Part shown: positions 1 through 6,547 of the stretch, one piece after another
Layout of the letters: every line of letters starts with the position of its first letter
Position numbering within the stretch: the first letter of the stretch is position 1
Translations under genes and position numbers: made by a program
Virus record (IMG/VR): IMGVR_UViG_3300025526_000004
Span: 1 to 43,375 of that record
Direction: 5' to 3' (one strand)
DNA: 43,375 nt
DNA from: a virus
Notes under the pieces: model-generated
Told to the model about the DNA's origin: nothing
The model's input: only the letters and a program-made list of their open reading frames with translations
The model's database searches: none

Positions 1-130
1 CGACCCCCGCCCCTGGCGCGGAGCCCCTCCACCACTCAGCGGTGAGAGGGGCTCCTCGCTGTTCACAGCCAGATCACGTGCACGTCGTCGCAATTCTCGC
101 AGTACGCGACCCGGCCCTTCCCGAGGTGGG
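1..130. repeat. Terminal direct repeat, left copy
   Basis: Bases 1-130 match 43246-43375 with a single difference (C at 4, A at 43249). A near-exact overlap of this length at the two ends of a phage-sized contig normally means a circular or circularly permuted molecule, so the unit length is about 43245 bp. A true short terminal repeat is the alternative; the copy includes coding sequence of the 63-194 gene, which argues for a plain wrap-around. Confidence 0.85.
21..54. terminator. Hairpin between convergent genes
   Basis: GAGCCCCTC-CACC pairs with GGTG-A-GAGGGGCTC around a 7-base loop: 13 pairs with one bulged A. It lies between the stop of the plus-strand gene 42759-43238 (across the circular junction) and the stop of the minus-strand gene at 63, so it could end transcription from both sides. 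No clear T-run follows on either strand. It is repeated at 43266-43299. Confidence 0.6.
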
Positions 131-194
131 TCACCTGATGCCCGAGGATCCGTCCGTGCCAGGCGAGCCAGAGCCAGGACCGGATCCTTCTCAC
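63..194 (-). CDS. Small CxxC protein (43 aa)
   Basis: I do not recognise a family. The 43-residue product starts at a GTG overlapping the TGA of the upstream gene (GTGA), a coupling seen all along this operon. It has a Trp-rich N-terminal half and a C-terminal CENC pair followed by Asp-Asp-Val-His, which could hold a metal as a half zinc ribbon or as a dimer. It is the last gene of the minus-strand nucleotide operon. The C-terminal half is present again at the right end of the window because of the terminal overlap. The start choice rests on coupling, since no strong Shine-Dalgarno is visible. Confidence 0.5.
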   Translation of the reverse strand: MRRIRSWLWLAWHGRILGHQVTHLGKGRVAYCENCDDVHVIWL

Positions 195-526
195 AGGACC
201 GACCCCCAGACCAGCTCGATCTTGCCGAGCCCGAGCCGCCAGGCGACCACCCGGCCGTATGGGAACAGCGGGACCACGGTTCGGCTCAGCCCCCAGGACC
301 ACCCGGCCTGGTGCTTCACCCGGAGGTGACCGGACCGCTCCGCCATGACCTCCTGGATGGTCTGCATCGACCGGCCCCGGCGGAGAGCCCTCCGGATGGC
401 CTTCTCGCGGGCTGAGCGACGCCAGGGACGCCCCCAGGCCGTCCGGGGGGCTCCGGCCTCCTGGGAGGGCCCAGGAAAGGCTCGTTCGAGCCCCTCCTGG
501 ACCGGCGGTATCTCGTCCGCGCTCAC
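191..526 (-). CDS. Hypothetical basic protein (111 aa)
   Basis: No family recognised. The chosen GTG start lies two bases past the dUTPase stop. The N-terminal third is acidic and Pro-rich; the middle (about residues 38-60) is strongly basic with Arg pairs and could be a nucleic-acid-binding helix; the C-terminal part has several Trp residues and a predicted beta-rich hydrophobic end. The tight packing between dut and the CxxC gene supports it being a real gene. A helix-turn-helix around residues 50-75 is possible but not convincing. Confidence 0.55.
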   Translation of the reverse strand: MSADEIPPVQEGLERAFPGPSQEAGAPRTAWGRPWRRSAREKAIRRALRRGRSMQTIQEVMAERSGHLRVKHQAGWSWGLSRTVVPLFPYGRVVAWRLGLGKIELVWGSVL

Positions 527-527
527 C

Positions 528-983
528 TCAGACCCCGCTCGACCCGAACCCGTGAGAACCACGGGTCGACGTGTTCAGCGACTCCACCGGCTTGAGGATC
601 GTCGAAGCCGTCACGTTCGGCAAGAGGATGAACTGCGCCACCCGCTCACCGACCTCCAGGACGGTCTCCTCCTGCCTCAAGTTCTGCACCGCCGAGAACA
701 GTTCGCCTCTGTATCCGGTGTCAATTATGCCTTGAACCACGAGCAGTCCTCGACGCCTCACGGTGGAGCTTCTCCCGGTCAGCATCCCCCAGTACCCGTT
801 GGGGATTTCGACGTGGACTCCGGACGGCACGTCGACGAACCCTCCGGGTGGGACGACGGTTCGCTCTGACACGAACAGGTCCCACCCGGCGTCGTCGGGG
901 TGCGCTCGCATGGGGAGCCGGGGCTCTCCGGTGAGGGTGGGCTTTAGCATGACGGGGAGCCGCATCCGGCGCGCTGTCGCCAT
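528..983 (-). CDS. dut: dUTPase (dUTP diphosphatase)
   Basis: Trimeric dUTPase that hydrolyses dUTP to dUMP and pyrophosphate, keeping uracil out of phage DNA and supplying dUMP for thymidylate. All five family motifs are visible in the 151-residue product: motif 1 D31-A-G-W-D, motif 2 G70-R-S-S, motif 3 from G85 with catalytic D88 and Y91, motif 4 G112-E-R-V-A-Q, and the Gly-rich motif 5 from R141 (RGSHGFGSSG). The length is typical. The ATG overlaps the upstream stop as TGATG, with AGGAA upstream. It sits in the same operon as purZ and mazZ, fitting a dNTP-pool module for a phage with modified DNA. Confidence 0.95.
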   Translation of the reverse strand: MATARRMRLPVMLKPTLTGEPRLPMRAHPDDAGWDLFVSERTVVPPGGFVDVPSGVHVEIPNGYWGMLTGRSSTVRRRGLLVVQGIIDTGYRGELFSAVQNLRQEETVLEVGERVAQFILLPNVTASTILKPVESLNTSTRGSHGFGSSGV

Positions 984-1309
984 CAGTCGTTCCTGCTCTC
1001 TGCGTATCGAACCTGCCAGAAGAACAGCGCCCGCTGGGCAAGGCCGGTCTGGGTGTGCGGGTTCTCTTCGGCCATGCGCTTGGCTTCTGCGAGCAACTCC
1101 CGCAGGTACTCCCGGTTCGATCTGGTCACCAGGTACGCCATACTCCCTACCGGGTGCCGCTCGATCCAGTAGTCGGCAGCGTCCCCACTGAGCGCTTCGA
1201 GGATCTGGAACGCCTTCCGGGCGATGTCCTTCTCCTGCTCCACCGCCTTTTGCTTCCGGGGTCGGAGGTACCCACTCAGGGTCCTCCCCTCCGTGTCTTT
1301 CTTGGGCAT
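983..1309 (-). CDS. Hypothetical protein (108 aa) in the purZ operon
   Basis: No family recognised. The 108-residue protein starts with a Lys/Arg-rich stretch (about residues 1-25), then is mostly predicted helix with many Ala, Glu and Arg, and ends in an aromatic segment (FFWQVRY). The ATG overlaps the mazZ stop as TGATG; an AGGAGG lies 12 bases upstream, slightly far. Wedged between mazZ and dut, it may take part in nucleotide metabolism or polymerase accessory functions, but that is inference from position only. It has no HD pair, so it is not a DatZ-type dATPase. Confidence 0.6.
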   Translation of the reverse strand: MPKKDTEGRTLSGYLRPRKQKAVEQEKDIARKAFQILEALSGDAADYWIERHPVGSMAYLVTRSNREYLRELLAEAKRMAEENPHTQTGLAQRALFFWQVRYAESRND

Positions 1310-1890
1310 CAGACCGGCCACCCTCCTACAGCGCGGACGCGCTGTGCCATGCGTACGTAGATTCCGATGTCGAGCAGGGTGTCGTCCGAGACCGGACGCC
1401 CCTCCGCGACTGCGGCGGTCCACCGGGCGAACTTGCCCAGCAGGTAGAAGTAGATCCCCATCTCCTGGTACTGACGGGTCTCCAGCGCGCGGTCGACGTG
1501 CGCGCGCTCCCAGGGCTTAACGCCGGAGTGCACCAGGCCGCGCCCGATTTCTTCCAGGTCGGTGGCTCGGCTCATCCCGCCATACTCAATCATCTTGGCG
1601 ATGAGCGGCTCCACCTCGTCCTTGGCCGCGGACAGCCACCACTTCGACAGCCCGTCCGCGAGGGCGTCCTCGGCCTTCGTGTCCTCGGACTTCGCCTCGG
1701 GCTCGGTCTCGGGCATCCAGGCCCGGTCGACGGCTCCCTGGTAGTACGCCCGCCGGACGACTTCGTGGAGCGTACTCACTGGCACCAGCCGCGCCCCCGG
1801 GTCGTAGCCGTCCCGGACCTCGTTGGCGTACTTCCAGGCCGCGTCTGCGATCTTCTCGTCGAGCGTCCGCCCGTCGTTCTCCCCAGCCAT
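1309..1890 (-). CDS. mazZ: MazG-like nucleotide pyrophosphohydrolase (MazZ candidate)
   Basis: Predicted all-alpha NTP pyrophosphohydrolase. In 2-aminoadenine phages MazZ converts dGTP to dGMP, the substrate of PurZ. The 193-residue product carries the family's metal-binding helices in its C-terminal half: acidic residues around E91-E94, an ATDLEEIG segment near 109-116, E143 in QEMGIYFYLLGKF, and the DDTLLDIG box at 169-176. This fits the Ex2-3E...ExxD layout, here with Asp in part of the second motif. The N-terminal 85 residues include an acidic linker and are less conserved. The ATG overlaps the purZ stop (TGATG), so translation is coupled to PurZ. A general MazG house-cleaning enzyme is the alternative, but fusion of expression to purZ favours MazZ. 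Confidence 0.8.
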   Translation of the reverse strand: MAGENDGRTLDEKIADAAWKYANEVRDGYDPGARLVPVSTLHEVVRRAYYQGAVDRAWMPETEPEAKSEDTKAEDALADGLSKWWLSAAKDEVEPLIAKMIEYGGMSRATDLEEIGRGLVHSGVKPWERAHVDRALETRQYQEMGIYFYLLGKFARWTAAVAEGRPVSDDTLLDIGIYVRMAQRVRAVGGWPV

Positions 1891-3083
1891 CACTCGCCCT
1901 TCCCGAAGATTTCGTACAGGGCCGACTGCAGGGCGCGCTCGTCGATCTGCCCCAGCGGGTTCTCCTCTTCGGCGTGATCGGTGAAGAGGATCTTGGTGGG
2001 GCCGAAGGTGATGGCCCCGACCAACGCCCCGACTTTGTCGAAGGAGGCGTGCTCCTCGATCCAGTCGTTGACCTTCTCCAGCACGGGCGGGAGCCCGTCG
2101 AGGAACTCCCCGGGCTCGAAGTCAGCCAGCTCCGGAATGACCTGGTCGAGCATGGTGATGACCACCCGCACCGACTTCTCGCCGCCGTTGGCCTGCACCG
2201 CGCGCCGGACGAGGTCGGCGTCCCACGCTCCGACTCGGCGGATCTTCTGGGTCACGGTGGTCTTTTCGGGCTCCAGCCCGAGCGCCTCCCAGGTGGTCTC
2301 GCCCTTCATGGGGCCGGAGTTCCCGGCGACCCGGATGGGGTAGACTCGCGCCACCACCCAAGTCCGCGACATGACGCCTCGGCGGGTGGGGTCGATCCCG
2401 GCCATGGCCCAGAAGTCGACTGCGCGAGCGTCCGAGGACGTGACCTGCGGGTAGTGCCCGGATGCCCTCAGCGACAGCCCGTAGCCCTGGGTGCCTTCGA
2501 GGATGACGTGGGTGTTCTGCTCGCGGACGATCTTGTCGGTCGCGTACAGGTCCTCGGGCTCAGCCCAGGTCCACCACTTCGGGTCGTTCCCCTCGAACCA
2601 CTGTTCCAGGGTCTGCGCCCGGCGCATGATCCGGTCGGCTCGCGCCGCGCCGATGCCCTTACCAGTAGACCCGATCCGCCCCACGAGCCCGTCAATCTCC
2701 TCCGCGAGCTTGTGGTCGTCGGTCAGGAGCGTGGCCTGGCGGGACACGTACAGCCGCCCTTCGATCGGGTGTCCGGCGTCCACCGCCTCCGCGATTTCCT
2801 TGTACAGGACGTCGAGGTCGACCTCGGACCCGGGGGCGATGTACAGGAGGGTCCGGTTGTCGACGATCGCGCCGATGGGGAGGGACCGGAAGGCGAACTT
2901 GCGGCCTTCCGCGTCGTACGCGGTGTGCCCGGCGTTGGGTCCGGCCACTCGCACGTTGATGATCTTGCCGTCGACTCCGGCGCGGTCCATCTGCATGTGA
3001 CCGGCCTTGACGAGCTGGGCGGTGACGTGGCCCTTGGCCTCGCTCCCGTACTGCCCGCCGACGATTGTGTCGAGGTACTGCAT
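1890..3083 (-). CDS. purZ: PurZ, N6-succino-2-aminoadenylate synthase
   Basis: PurZ ligates aspartate to dGMP, using a nucleoside triphosphate, to make the precursor of 2-amino-dAMP (dZMP), which host enzymes finish. The 397-residue protein is a full-length adenylosuccinate synthetase homologue. The decisive residue is in the N-terminal loop: canonical PurA has GDEGKGK with catalytic Asp13, while this protein has G13-S14-E15-A-K-G, the Ser substitution that marks PurZ. The second catalytic residue, His of NAGHT (H53), is kept, as is a central STGKGIG loop near 139-145. The start has the conserved AGGATACCCC directly before ATG. A TTGACT promoter lies just upstream and mazZ is coupled downstream. 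Archaeal-type PurA paralogues can share some features, but the phage context makes PurZ much more likely. Confidence 0.93.
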   Translation of the reverse strand: MQYLDTIVGGQYGSEAKGHVTAQLVKAGHMQMDRAGVDGKIINVRVAGPNAGHTAYDAEGRKFAFRSLPIGAIVDNRTLLYIAPGSEVDLDVLYKEIAEAVDAGHPIEGRLYVSRQATLLTDDHKLAEEIDGLVGRIGSTGKGIGAARADRIMRRAQTLEQWFEGNDPKWWTWAEPEDLYATDKIVREQNTHVILEGTQGYGLSLRASGHYPQVTSSDARAVDFWAMAGIDPTRRGVMSRTWVVARVYPIRVAGNSGPMKGETTWEALGLEPEKTTVTQKIRRVGAWDADLVRRAVQANGGEKSVRVVITMLDQVIPELADFEPGEFLDGLPPVLEKVNDWIEEHASFDKVGALVGAITFGPTKILFTDHAEEENPLGQIDERALQSALYEIFGKGE

Positions 3084-3092
3084 GGGGTATCC
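3084..3092 (-). promoter_or_regulatory. GGATACCCC start-associated motif, purZ
   Basis: Minus strand reads AGGATACCCC immediately before the purZ ATG. AGGA serves as Shine-Dalgarno core and TACCCC is a spacer that is conserved across unrelated early genes, suggesting a role beyond ribosome binding. Confidence 0.7.
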
Positions 3093-3131
3093 TGCTTTCT
3101 CTTGTGCCCGCCCCGCTGGCGGGACTGGTCT

Positions 3132-3161
3132 ATCTAATCACACACTCTGTCAGCTAGTCAA
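3132..3161 (-). promoter_or_regulatory. Predicted promoter for purZ-mazZ-dut operon
   Basis: Minus strand: -35 TTGACT (3161-3156), 18-base spacer, -10 TTAGAT (3137-3132), about 40 bases before the purZ ATG. The -35 overlaps the stop codon of the upstream gene (3154-3156). The spacer has the TGTG tract seen before the -10 of the other early promoters. It lacks the perfect TGAC-N5-GTCA palindrome of those promoters. Confidence 0.6.
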
Positions 3162-3483
3162 GTCCGCACCGGCACTCGGTGAGCCACTCGCTCTCGCGCC
3201 GCCAGTCCAGGTATGCACCACAGTCGTCCTTGTCGCACCTCACCCGGAGCACCGGGTTGAGCCAGACGATCCGCTTGCCCCAGTCTACGGTCTGGGTCCA
3301 GCCCACCACCGCGCGGTGCACCCCGTGGAACAGGCAGACTGACACGATCGCCCAGCCACCTTGGTACATGGCCTTGACCCCGGAGGGGCCCAGTTGGCGC
3401 AGGGAGGTGTGCACGTCGATCTTCTGACGTACTCCCCCGGCCTCCCGTGGCCCCTCCGGCGAACTCACGTCCTCGTCAGGCAT
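3154..3483 (-). CDS. Hypothetical zinc-ribbon-like protein (109 aa)
   Basis: No known family. The ATG lies inside the end of the polymerase gene (8-base overlap), preceded by AGGTGG. The N-terminal 25 residues are acidic and Pro/Gly-rich; the body (about 30-85) looks like a small beta domain rich in Val and Trp; the C-terminus has four Cys as CDKDDC about 25 residues from the end and CRC near the end, a likely zinc site. Coupling to the polymerase suggests a replication accessory role, which is inference. Confidence 0.6.
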   Translation of the reverse strand: MPDEDVSSPEGPREAGGVRQKIDVHTSLRQLGPSGVKAMYQGGWAIVSVCLFHGVHRAVVGWTQTVDWGKRIVWLNPVLRVRCDKDDCGAYLDWRRESEWLTECRCGLD

Positions 3484-5776
3484 GCTCGGACCACCTGGAC
3501 GCGTCCAGGTCTCCGGGAAGCCCCGGGAACCACTCCTCCCACAGCTCCTTGCCCAACTGCCGAAAGTCCGCGCAGACCTTCTCCCCGTCGCCCTCCGGCA
3601 GGAGGAGCACCGACGAATCATGCACCATCAGGACCAGACCCATCCCGCGCTCCTCGCCTCCGGCCCCGTATCGGTCGCGCAGGTACCGGTCCTCGACCAA
3701 CCACCGGTCGATGCCATACTGCGCGAGCGAGGGCTGGACCCGCTGGTTGAACGCCTTGTGGGCCCCGTCCCGCACCCACCGGTCCTGCTCCTTGTCGAAG
3801 AACTCGACGTCGTTCTTGGTGAACCAGCGACGCTCGCCGTTCTTCATCTGGAGCCAGCCGACCCCCCACTTGTGGTACCGCTCCATCACCTGCCGATCGT
3901 GCCGGTGGATCGCGGCCTTGAACTCGGGGTAGAGCGCGTTCCAGTCGCGGATCAGCTTCCGAACCTCGGGCTCGGCCATGTCGATCCCGGCCTCTTTCCA
4001 GAGGGTCTCCTTGAAGGTCGCCCAGCCGACGCCGAAGATCAGCGAGAAGTTCGACCGCTTCGCCACCTGCCGGTACATCCCCCAGTCCGGGTGCGACTCG
4101 TCGATCCCGAACAGCGCCTTGGCGGTCTCGCCGTGCAGGTCCAGGCCGCGCTCGATCGCGTCGAGCATCTTGTCGCACTTGGCCATCCATGCCGCCACGC
4201 GAAGCTCGGCCTGGGCCAAGTCCATCTCCCACAGTTCGAACCCTTCGGGGACTCCGGCCCCGATCAGGTCCCTGGGCGAGGGTACACCCTCCAGCACCTT
4301 GCGGACCTTGTAGTCGGCCGGGATCGCCTGGAGCTGGACGTTCTCGACGCTGAACCTGCCCGACGCGGTCCCGTTCTGCCGGAACCCGGGCCGGAGCCTG
4401 CCGTCCTGCCCGACTCGGTCGGTCCACCCGTCGTACCACCTCGACTTGGCGTCGATCAGCTTCTTGTATGCGGACCAGTCCTCCACGAGCGGGACCCCGT
4501 CCCGGATCATCCGCGCCATAGCGGCCTGATCCACGATGGGGGACCCCAGTTCGGTCCGGCCGTAGTCGGGAAGCCCCAGCCCCTGCACCAGCCGCCCCGC
4601 TTCGCCGGACTTCCCGCCGACTCCGAACCAGTAGTGCTTGGCCATGTCGAGGGTGACCTTGCCACCGAGCGTGTCTGCGAGCGTGGCCTCCACCTCCTGG
4701 ATCCGGGTCTCCAGGGTCTGCGACGCTTCGCGCGCCACCTCGGCGGAGAACGGCACCCCGCGCCGCTCCACCCGGGTCAGCATCTTGGTCACTTCCATGC
4801 GCCGGTTCATCATCCGGCCGGTGTGCCCGGCGGTCCAGCCCTTCTCGACGCCTCCGCCCTTGGTCTGGTGTGCGTCGGCCCAGGACACCCGGCCCTGCTC
4901 GGCTTTCTGCCATTCGTACAGCCTGATGGTCTTGCGGGAGTCGTCGTCGGCGTACTTGGCGATCACGCGCCACGGCATCAGGTCCCACCGCCCGGCGGGC
5001 AGTTTGTGCTTGGTCAGGTACGCCTTGATCACGGTCTGCTCGTCGGACTCGTCCTCTCCCCAGAGGAACGCCGAGGTGGGCTTGAGCGAGGTGGTCGACC
5101 GGCCGATCCCGCCGAGTCGCCACGAAGTCCACAGGTCCGCGCCGTTCTGGGTGTCCCAGATCACCCACGGGAGCAGGTCCACCCCGTTTCCGGGCCAGCG
5201 CCGCACCCCCGCCTGCATCTGGTGCAGGTCGAATTTGGCGTTGTGTGCCACGAGTCCGAGAAACGACCCGATGTCCCAGAGCCAGTCGGTCAGGGCCTGC
5301 CACTCGCCCCAGCCGAGGTTGAACGAGTCGGGCTCGGGGGGCGTCACCTCCCACTCCAGCTCCCCCAGGAGCCCCTGCTTGGCGGACTGTTCGAGTGCCA
5401 GGGTCCGGTCCTCGGGCTTGCCGGTGCCCATCGCGCCCTGGTCGAACGGCCAGGCGAAGGAGAGCACCCATACCTCCTCGGTCCATGCGCCTCCGGGCCA
5501 GGTGCCGGTGCCTGCCCAGGGGCCGGGCTCCTTGCGCAGGGTCCAGATCCCGTCGTCCCACAGGTACTGCCCGTCCTCGCCCTGGCCGAGGATCCGGTAC
5601 CACTGGGGCACTTCGTCGTCGCTCAGGATCCAGGCGATGGATACGGTCGAGACCCTCGCTCCGGCGTCGACCCAGAGCCCGGAGGTCTCGGTGTCGAACG
5701 CAACCGGCCCGCGGGGCCCGATCCCGCGCCTCCGCAGGGCGACCAGGTCGCTGGGGTAGATCTTGTTGCTCGTCAT
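3476..5776 (-). CDS. dpoZ: Family A DNA polymerase with 3'-5' exonuclease (DpoZ candidate)
   Basis: Replicative PolA-type polymerase, 766 residues, without a 5' nuclease domain. The DEDDy proofreading exonuclease is complete: D28-T-E30 (Exo I), N179-A-K-F-D183 (Exo II), Y275-A-D-D-D279 (Exo III). Polymerase motifs: TASGRFS near 470, motif A with D519 (DLAQAELR), O-helix R569...K573...F577...F581, motif C H719-D720-S721. Two positions differ from E. coli Pol I: the Tyr766 equivalent is Phe and the Glu after the catalytic Asp is Ser. In base-Z phages the PurZ-linked PolA relative (DpoZ) prefers dZTP over dATP; the link to purZ here supports that role, but preference cannot be read from sequence. 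The start is the ATG preceded by AGGATACCCCC. Confidence 0.93.
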   Translation of the reverse strand: MTSNKIYPSDLVALRRRGIGPRGPVAFDTETSGLWVDAGARVSTVSIAWILSDDEVPQWYRILGQGEDGQYLWDDGIWTLRKEPGPWAGTGTWPGGAWTEEVWVLSFAWPFDQGAMGTGKPEDRTLALEQSAKQGLLGELEWEVTPPEPDSFNLGWGEWQALTDWLWDIGSFLGLVAHNAKFDLHQMQAGVRRWPGNGVDLLPWVIWDTQNGADLWTSWRLGGIGRSTTSLKPTSAFLWGEDESDEQTVIKAYLTKHKLPAGRWDLMPWRVIAKYADDDSRKTIRLYEWQKAEQGRVSWADAHQTKGGGVEKGWTAGHTGRMMNRRMEVTKMLTRVERRGVPFSAEVAREASQTLETRIQEVEATLADTLGGKVTLDMAKHYWFGVGGKSGEAGRLVQGLGLPDYGRTELGSPIVDQAAMARMIRDGVPLVEDWSAYKKLIDAKSRWYDGWTDRVGQDGRLRPGFRQNGTASGRFSVENVQLQAIPADYKVRKVLEGVPSPRDLIGAGVPEGFELWEMDLAQAELRVAAWMAKCDKMLDAIERGLDLHGETAKALFGIDESHPDWGMYRQVAKRSNFSLIFGVGWATFKETLWKEAGIDMAEPEVRKLIRDWNALYPEFKAAIHRHDRQVMERYHKWGVGWLQMKNGERRWFTKNDVEFFDKEQDRWVRDGAHKAFNQRVQPSLAQYGIDRWLVEDRYLRDRYGAGGEERGMGLVLMVHDSSVLLLPEGDGEKVCADFRQLGKELWEEWFPGLPGDLDASRWSEHA

Positions 5777-5777
5777 G

Positions 5778-5786
5778 GGGGTATCC
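5778..5786 (-). promoter_or_regulatory. GGATACCCC start-associated motif, dpoZ
   Basis: Minus strand AGGATACCCCC-ATG. It lies between the TGA of the 5788-6114 gene and the polymerase start, one C longer than at purZ. Confidence 0.7.
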
Positions 5787-5787
5787 T

Positions 5788-6114
5788 TCACTTCCGCTTC
5801 TTGAGTCGTTCGATTTCGCGCTCCCACTGGCCGATCGCCAGCTTCGCGTCGTGGATCAGCTTGTCGAAGTACCGGGGGTTGGTGTGCCGGAGCGACTCCC
5901 AGTAGTCGATGGTCTGCTTCTTGCGCTGGATCTTCCGCTTCCGCGAGTCGATCGACTTCTGGACCTGCAGGTTGCGGCCGGGTTCCAGTCGGCGCTTCGC
6001 GTACCGGGCGCGGATCCGGGCCAGGTTTTCTTCCAGCTCCTTGTACCGGGGGTCGCCCGGTTCGTAGTGGCTCATGGCGGTTTGCACCTGCCAGATGGTC
6101 TTGTACTCTGCCAT
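5788..6114 (-). CDS. Hypothetical basic coiled-coil protein (108 aa)
   Basis: No family recognised. The protein is almost wholly predicted helix, rich in Arg, Lys, Glu and Gln: residues 18-40 and 70-108 look like coiled coil, and the C-terminus ends in KRK. This suits a nucleic-acid-binding or polymerase-associated protein. The ATG is preceded by AGAATAGACCCC, a degenerate form of the GGATACCCC start motif. It is the first gene downstream of the iteron-rich region and lies 11 bases before the polymerase, so the two are co-transcribed. An origin-binding role is speculative. Confidence 0.65.
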   Translation of the reverse strand: MAEYKTIWQVQTAMSHYEPGDPRYKELEENLARIRARYAKRRLEPGRNLQVQKSIDSRKRKIQRKKQTIDYWESLRHTNPRYFDKLIHDAKLAIGQWEREIERLKKRK

Positions 6115-6132
6115 GGGGTCTATTCTAGCATA

Positions 6133-6153
6133 CCTGTATGACTCGCGTACAGG
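6133..6153. repeat. Inverted repeat CCTGTA-N9-TACAGG
   Basis: Perfect 6-base arms separated by 9 bases, about 20 bases upstream of the 5788-6114 gene start. The spacing fits a dimeric repressor operator. A second inverted repeat, AACGCG-N10-CGCGTT, sits at 6241-6262. Confidence 0.4.
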
Positions 6154-6162
6154 GGGGTGTGC

Positions 6163-6414
6163 GTAACACTTCCTCGTCATCTGGCGCTCGTTTTTACGGA
6201 CCGGAGAAGGGCGGGCCTGGGTAAGGATCTTAGTCCTCAAAACGCGTATACCAGCGCGCGTTAAGCGCGTACCTGAGCGGAAGCGTTACCCTACCCCCCA
6301 AGAACCGCGTCATGACGGGAAGAAAGAGCGTAACTATTATTATAGTTACTTATTAGTTACAAAGTAGTTACACCCGTTACGCGTAACAACCCCCGTAACA
6401 GCCCTGCCTGTTAC
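6163..6414. repeat. GTTAC/GTAAC iteron cluster, candidate replication origin
   Basis: The gene-free stretch 6115-6535 holds ten copies of GTWAC: starts at 6163, 6285, 6330, 6345, 6356, 6367, 6376, 6383, 6395 and 6410. GTTAC and GTAAC are reverse complements, so these are one box in both orientations. Eight copies fall in 85 bases, often 11-15 bases apart, around an AT-rich tract (6331-6370) in an otherwise GC-rich genome. The cluster sits between the primase-helicase and polymerase genes. Iterons plus AT-rich unwinding DNA are the usual look of a phage origin; a multi-site operator is the alternative. Confidence 0.55.
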
Positions 6415-6437
6415 ACAGAACCGCCCCTCGTCCACCT

Positions 6438-6512
6438 ACAGAGAAGGCCCCCTCCGGGACCAAACCTGGTCTCCCGGAGGGGGCCTTGAGCGAGGATACC
6501 CCTATCACCGCG
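6438..6512 (-). ncRNA. Predicted short RNA, antisense to the GGATACCCC start motif
   Basis: A perfect promoter at 6547-6519 would start transcription near 6512. The RNA would run GCGGUGAUAGGGGUAUCCUC, then reach a 15-pair hairpin at 6486-6445 and stop after about 75 nt. The 5' part contains GGGGUAUCC at 6502-6494, the exact reverse complement of the motif placed before purZ, dpoZ, the primase gene and others (9-11 bases of pairing). This is the seed-plus-terminator layout of a bacterial sRNA. The start, end and function are inferred; the U-tract after the hairpin is weak (CUUCUCU). It could instead be a priming transcript for the adjacent origin-like region. Confidence 0.4.
6445..6486 (-). 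terminator. Strong intrinsic-type hairpin
   Basis: AGGCCCCCTCCGGGA (6445-6459) pairs perfectly with TCCCGGAGGGGGCCT (6472-6486) around a 12-base loop. On the minus strand it is followed by TCTCTG, a poor U-tract. It lies about 25 bases downstream of the predicted start of the short RNA and would separate primase-helicase transcripts from the polymerase operon. Confidence 0.7.
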
Positions 6513-6518
6513 CCCCGG

Positions 6519-6547
6519 ATTATACCGGGCACGTGCTATTCTGTCAA
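6519..6547 (-). promoter_or_regulatory. Consensus sigma-70 promoter TTGACA-17-TATAAT
   Basis: Minus strand TTGACA at 6547-6542, exactly 17 bases, TATAAT at 6524-6519. It is the only perfect consensus promoter I find in the window. It overlaps the last codons of the primase-helicase gene and drives the predicted short RNA, and by read-through possibly the polymerase operon. Confidence 0.75.

Noticed and set aside
983-1309. DatZ dATPase
   Set aside because: It sits in the right place but has no HD pair or other metal-binding His/Asp pattern.
1974-3137. Long plus-strand frame opposite purZ
   Set aside because: Low-complexity Gly/Asp/Val/Leu/Arg protein typical of an antisense shadow.
3482-5905. 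Long open plus-strand frame (807 codons) opposite the polymerase
   Set aside because: Composition shadow of the high-GC minus-strand gene; it lacks domains, and the minus frame contains every PolA motif.
6494-6502. GGATACCCC on the plus strand as a start signal for a plus-strand gene
   Set aside because: No ATG or GTG follows at the right distance (TATC instead) and no open frame of interest follows; the antisense reading on the minus strand fits better.
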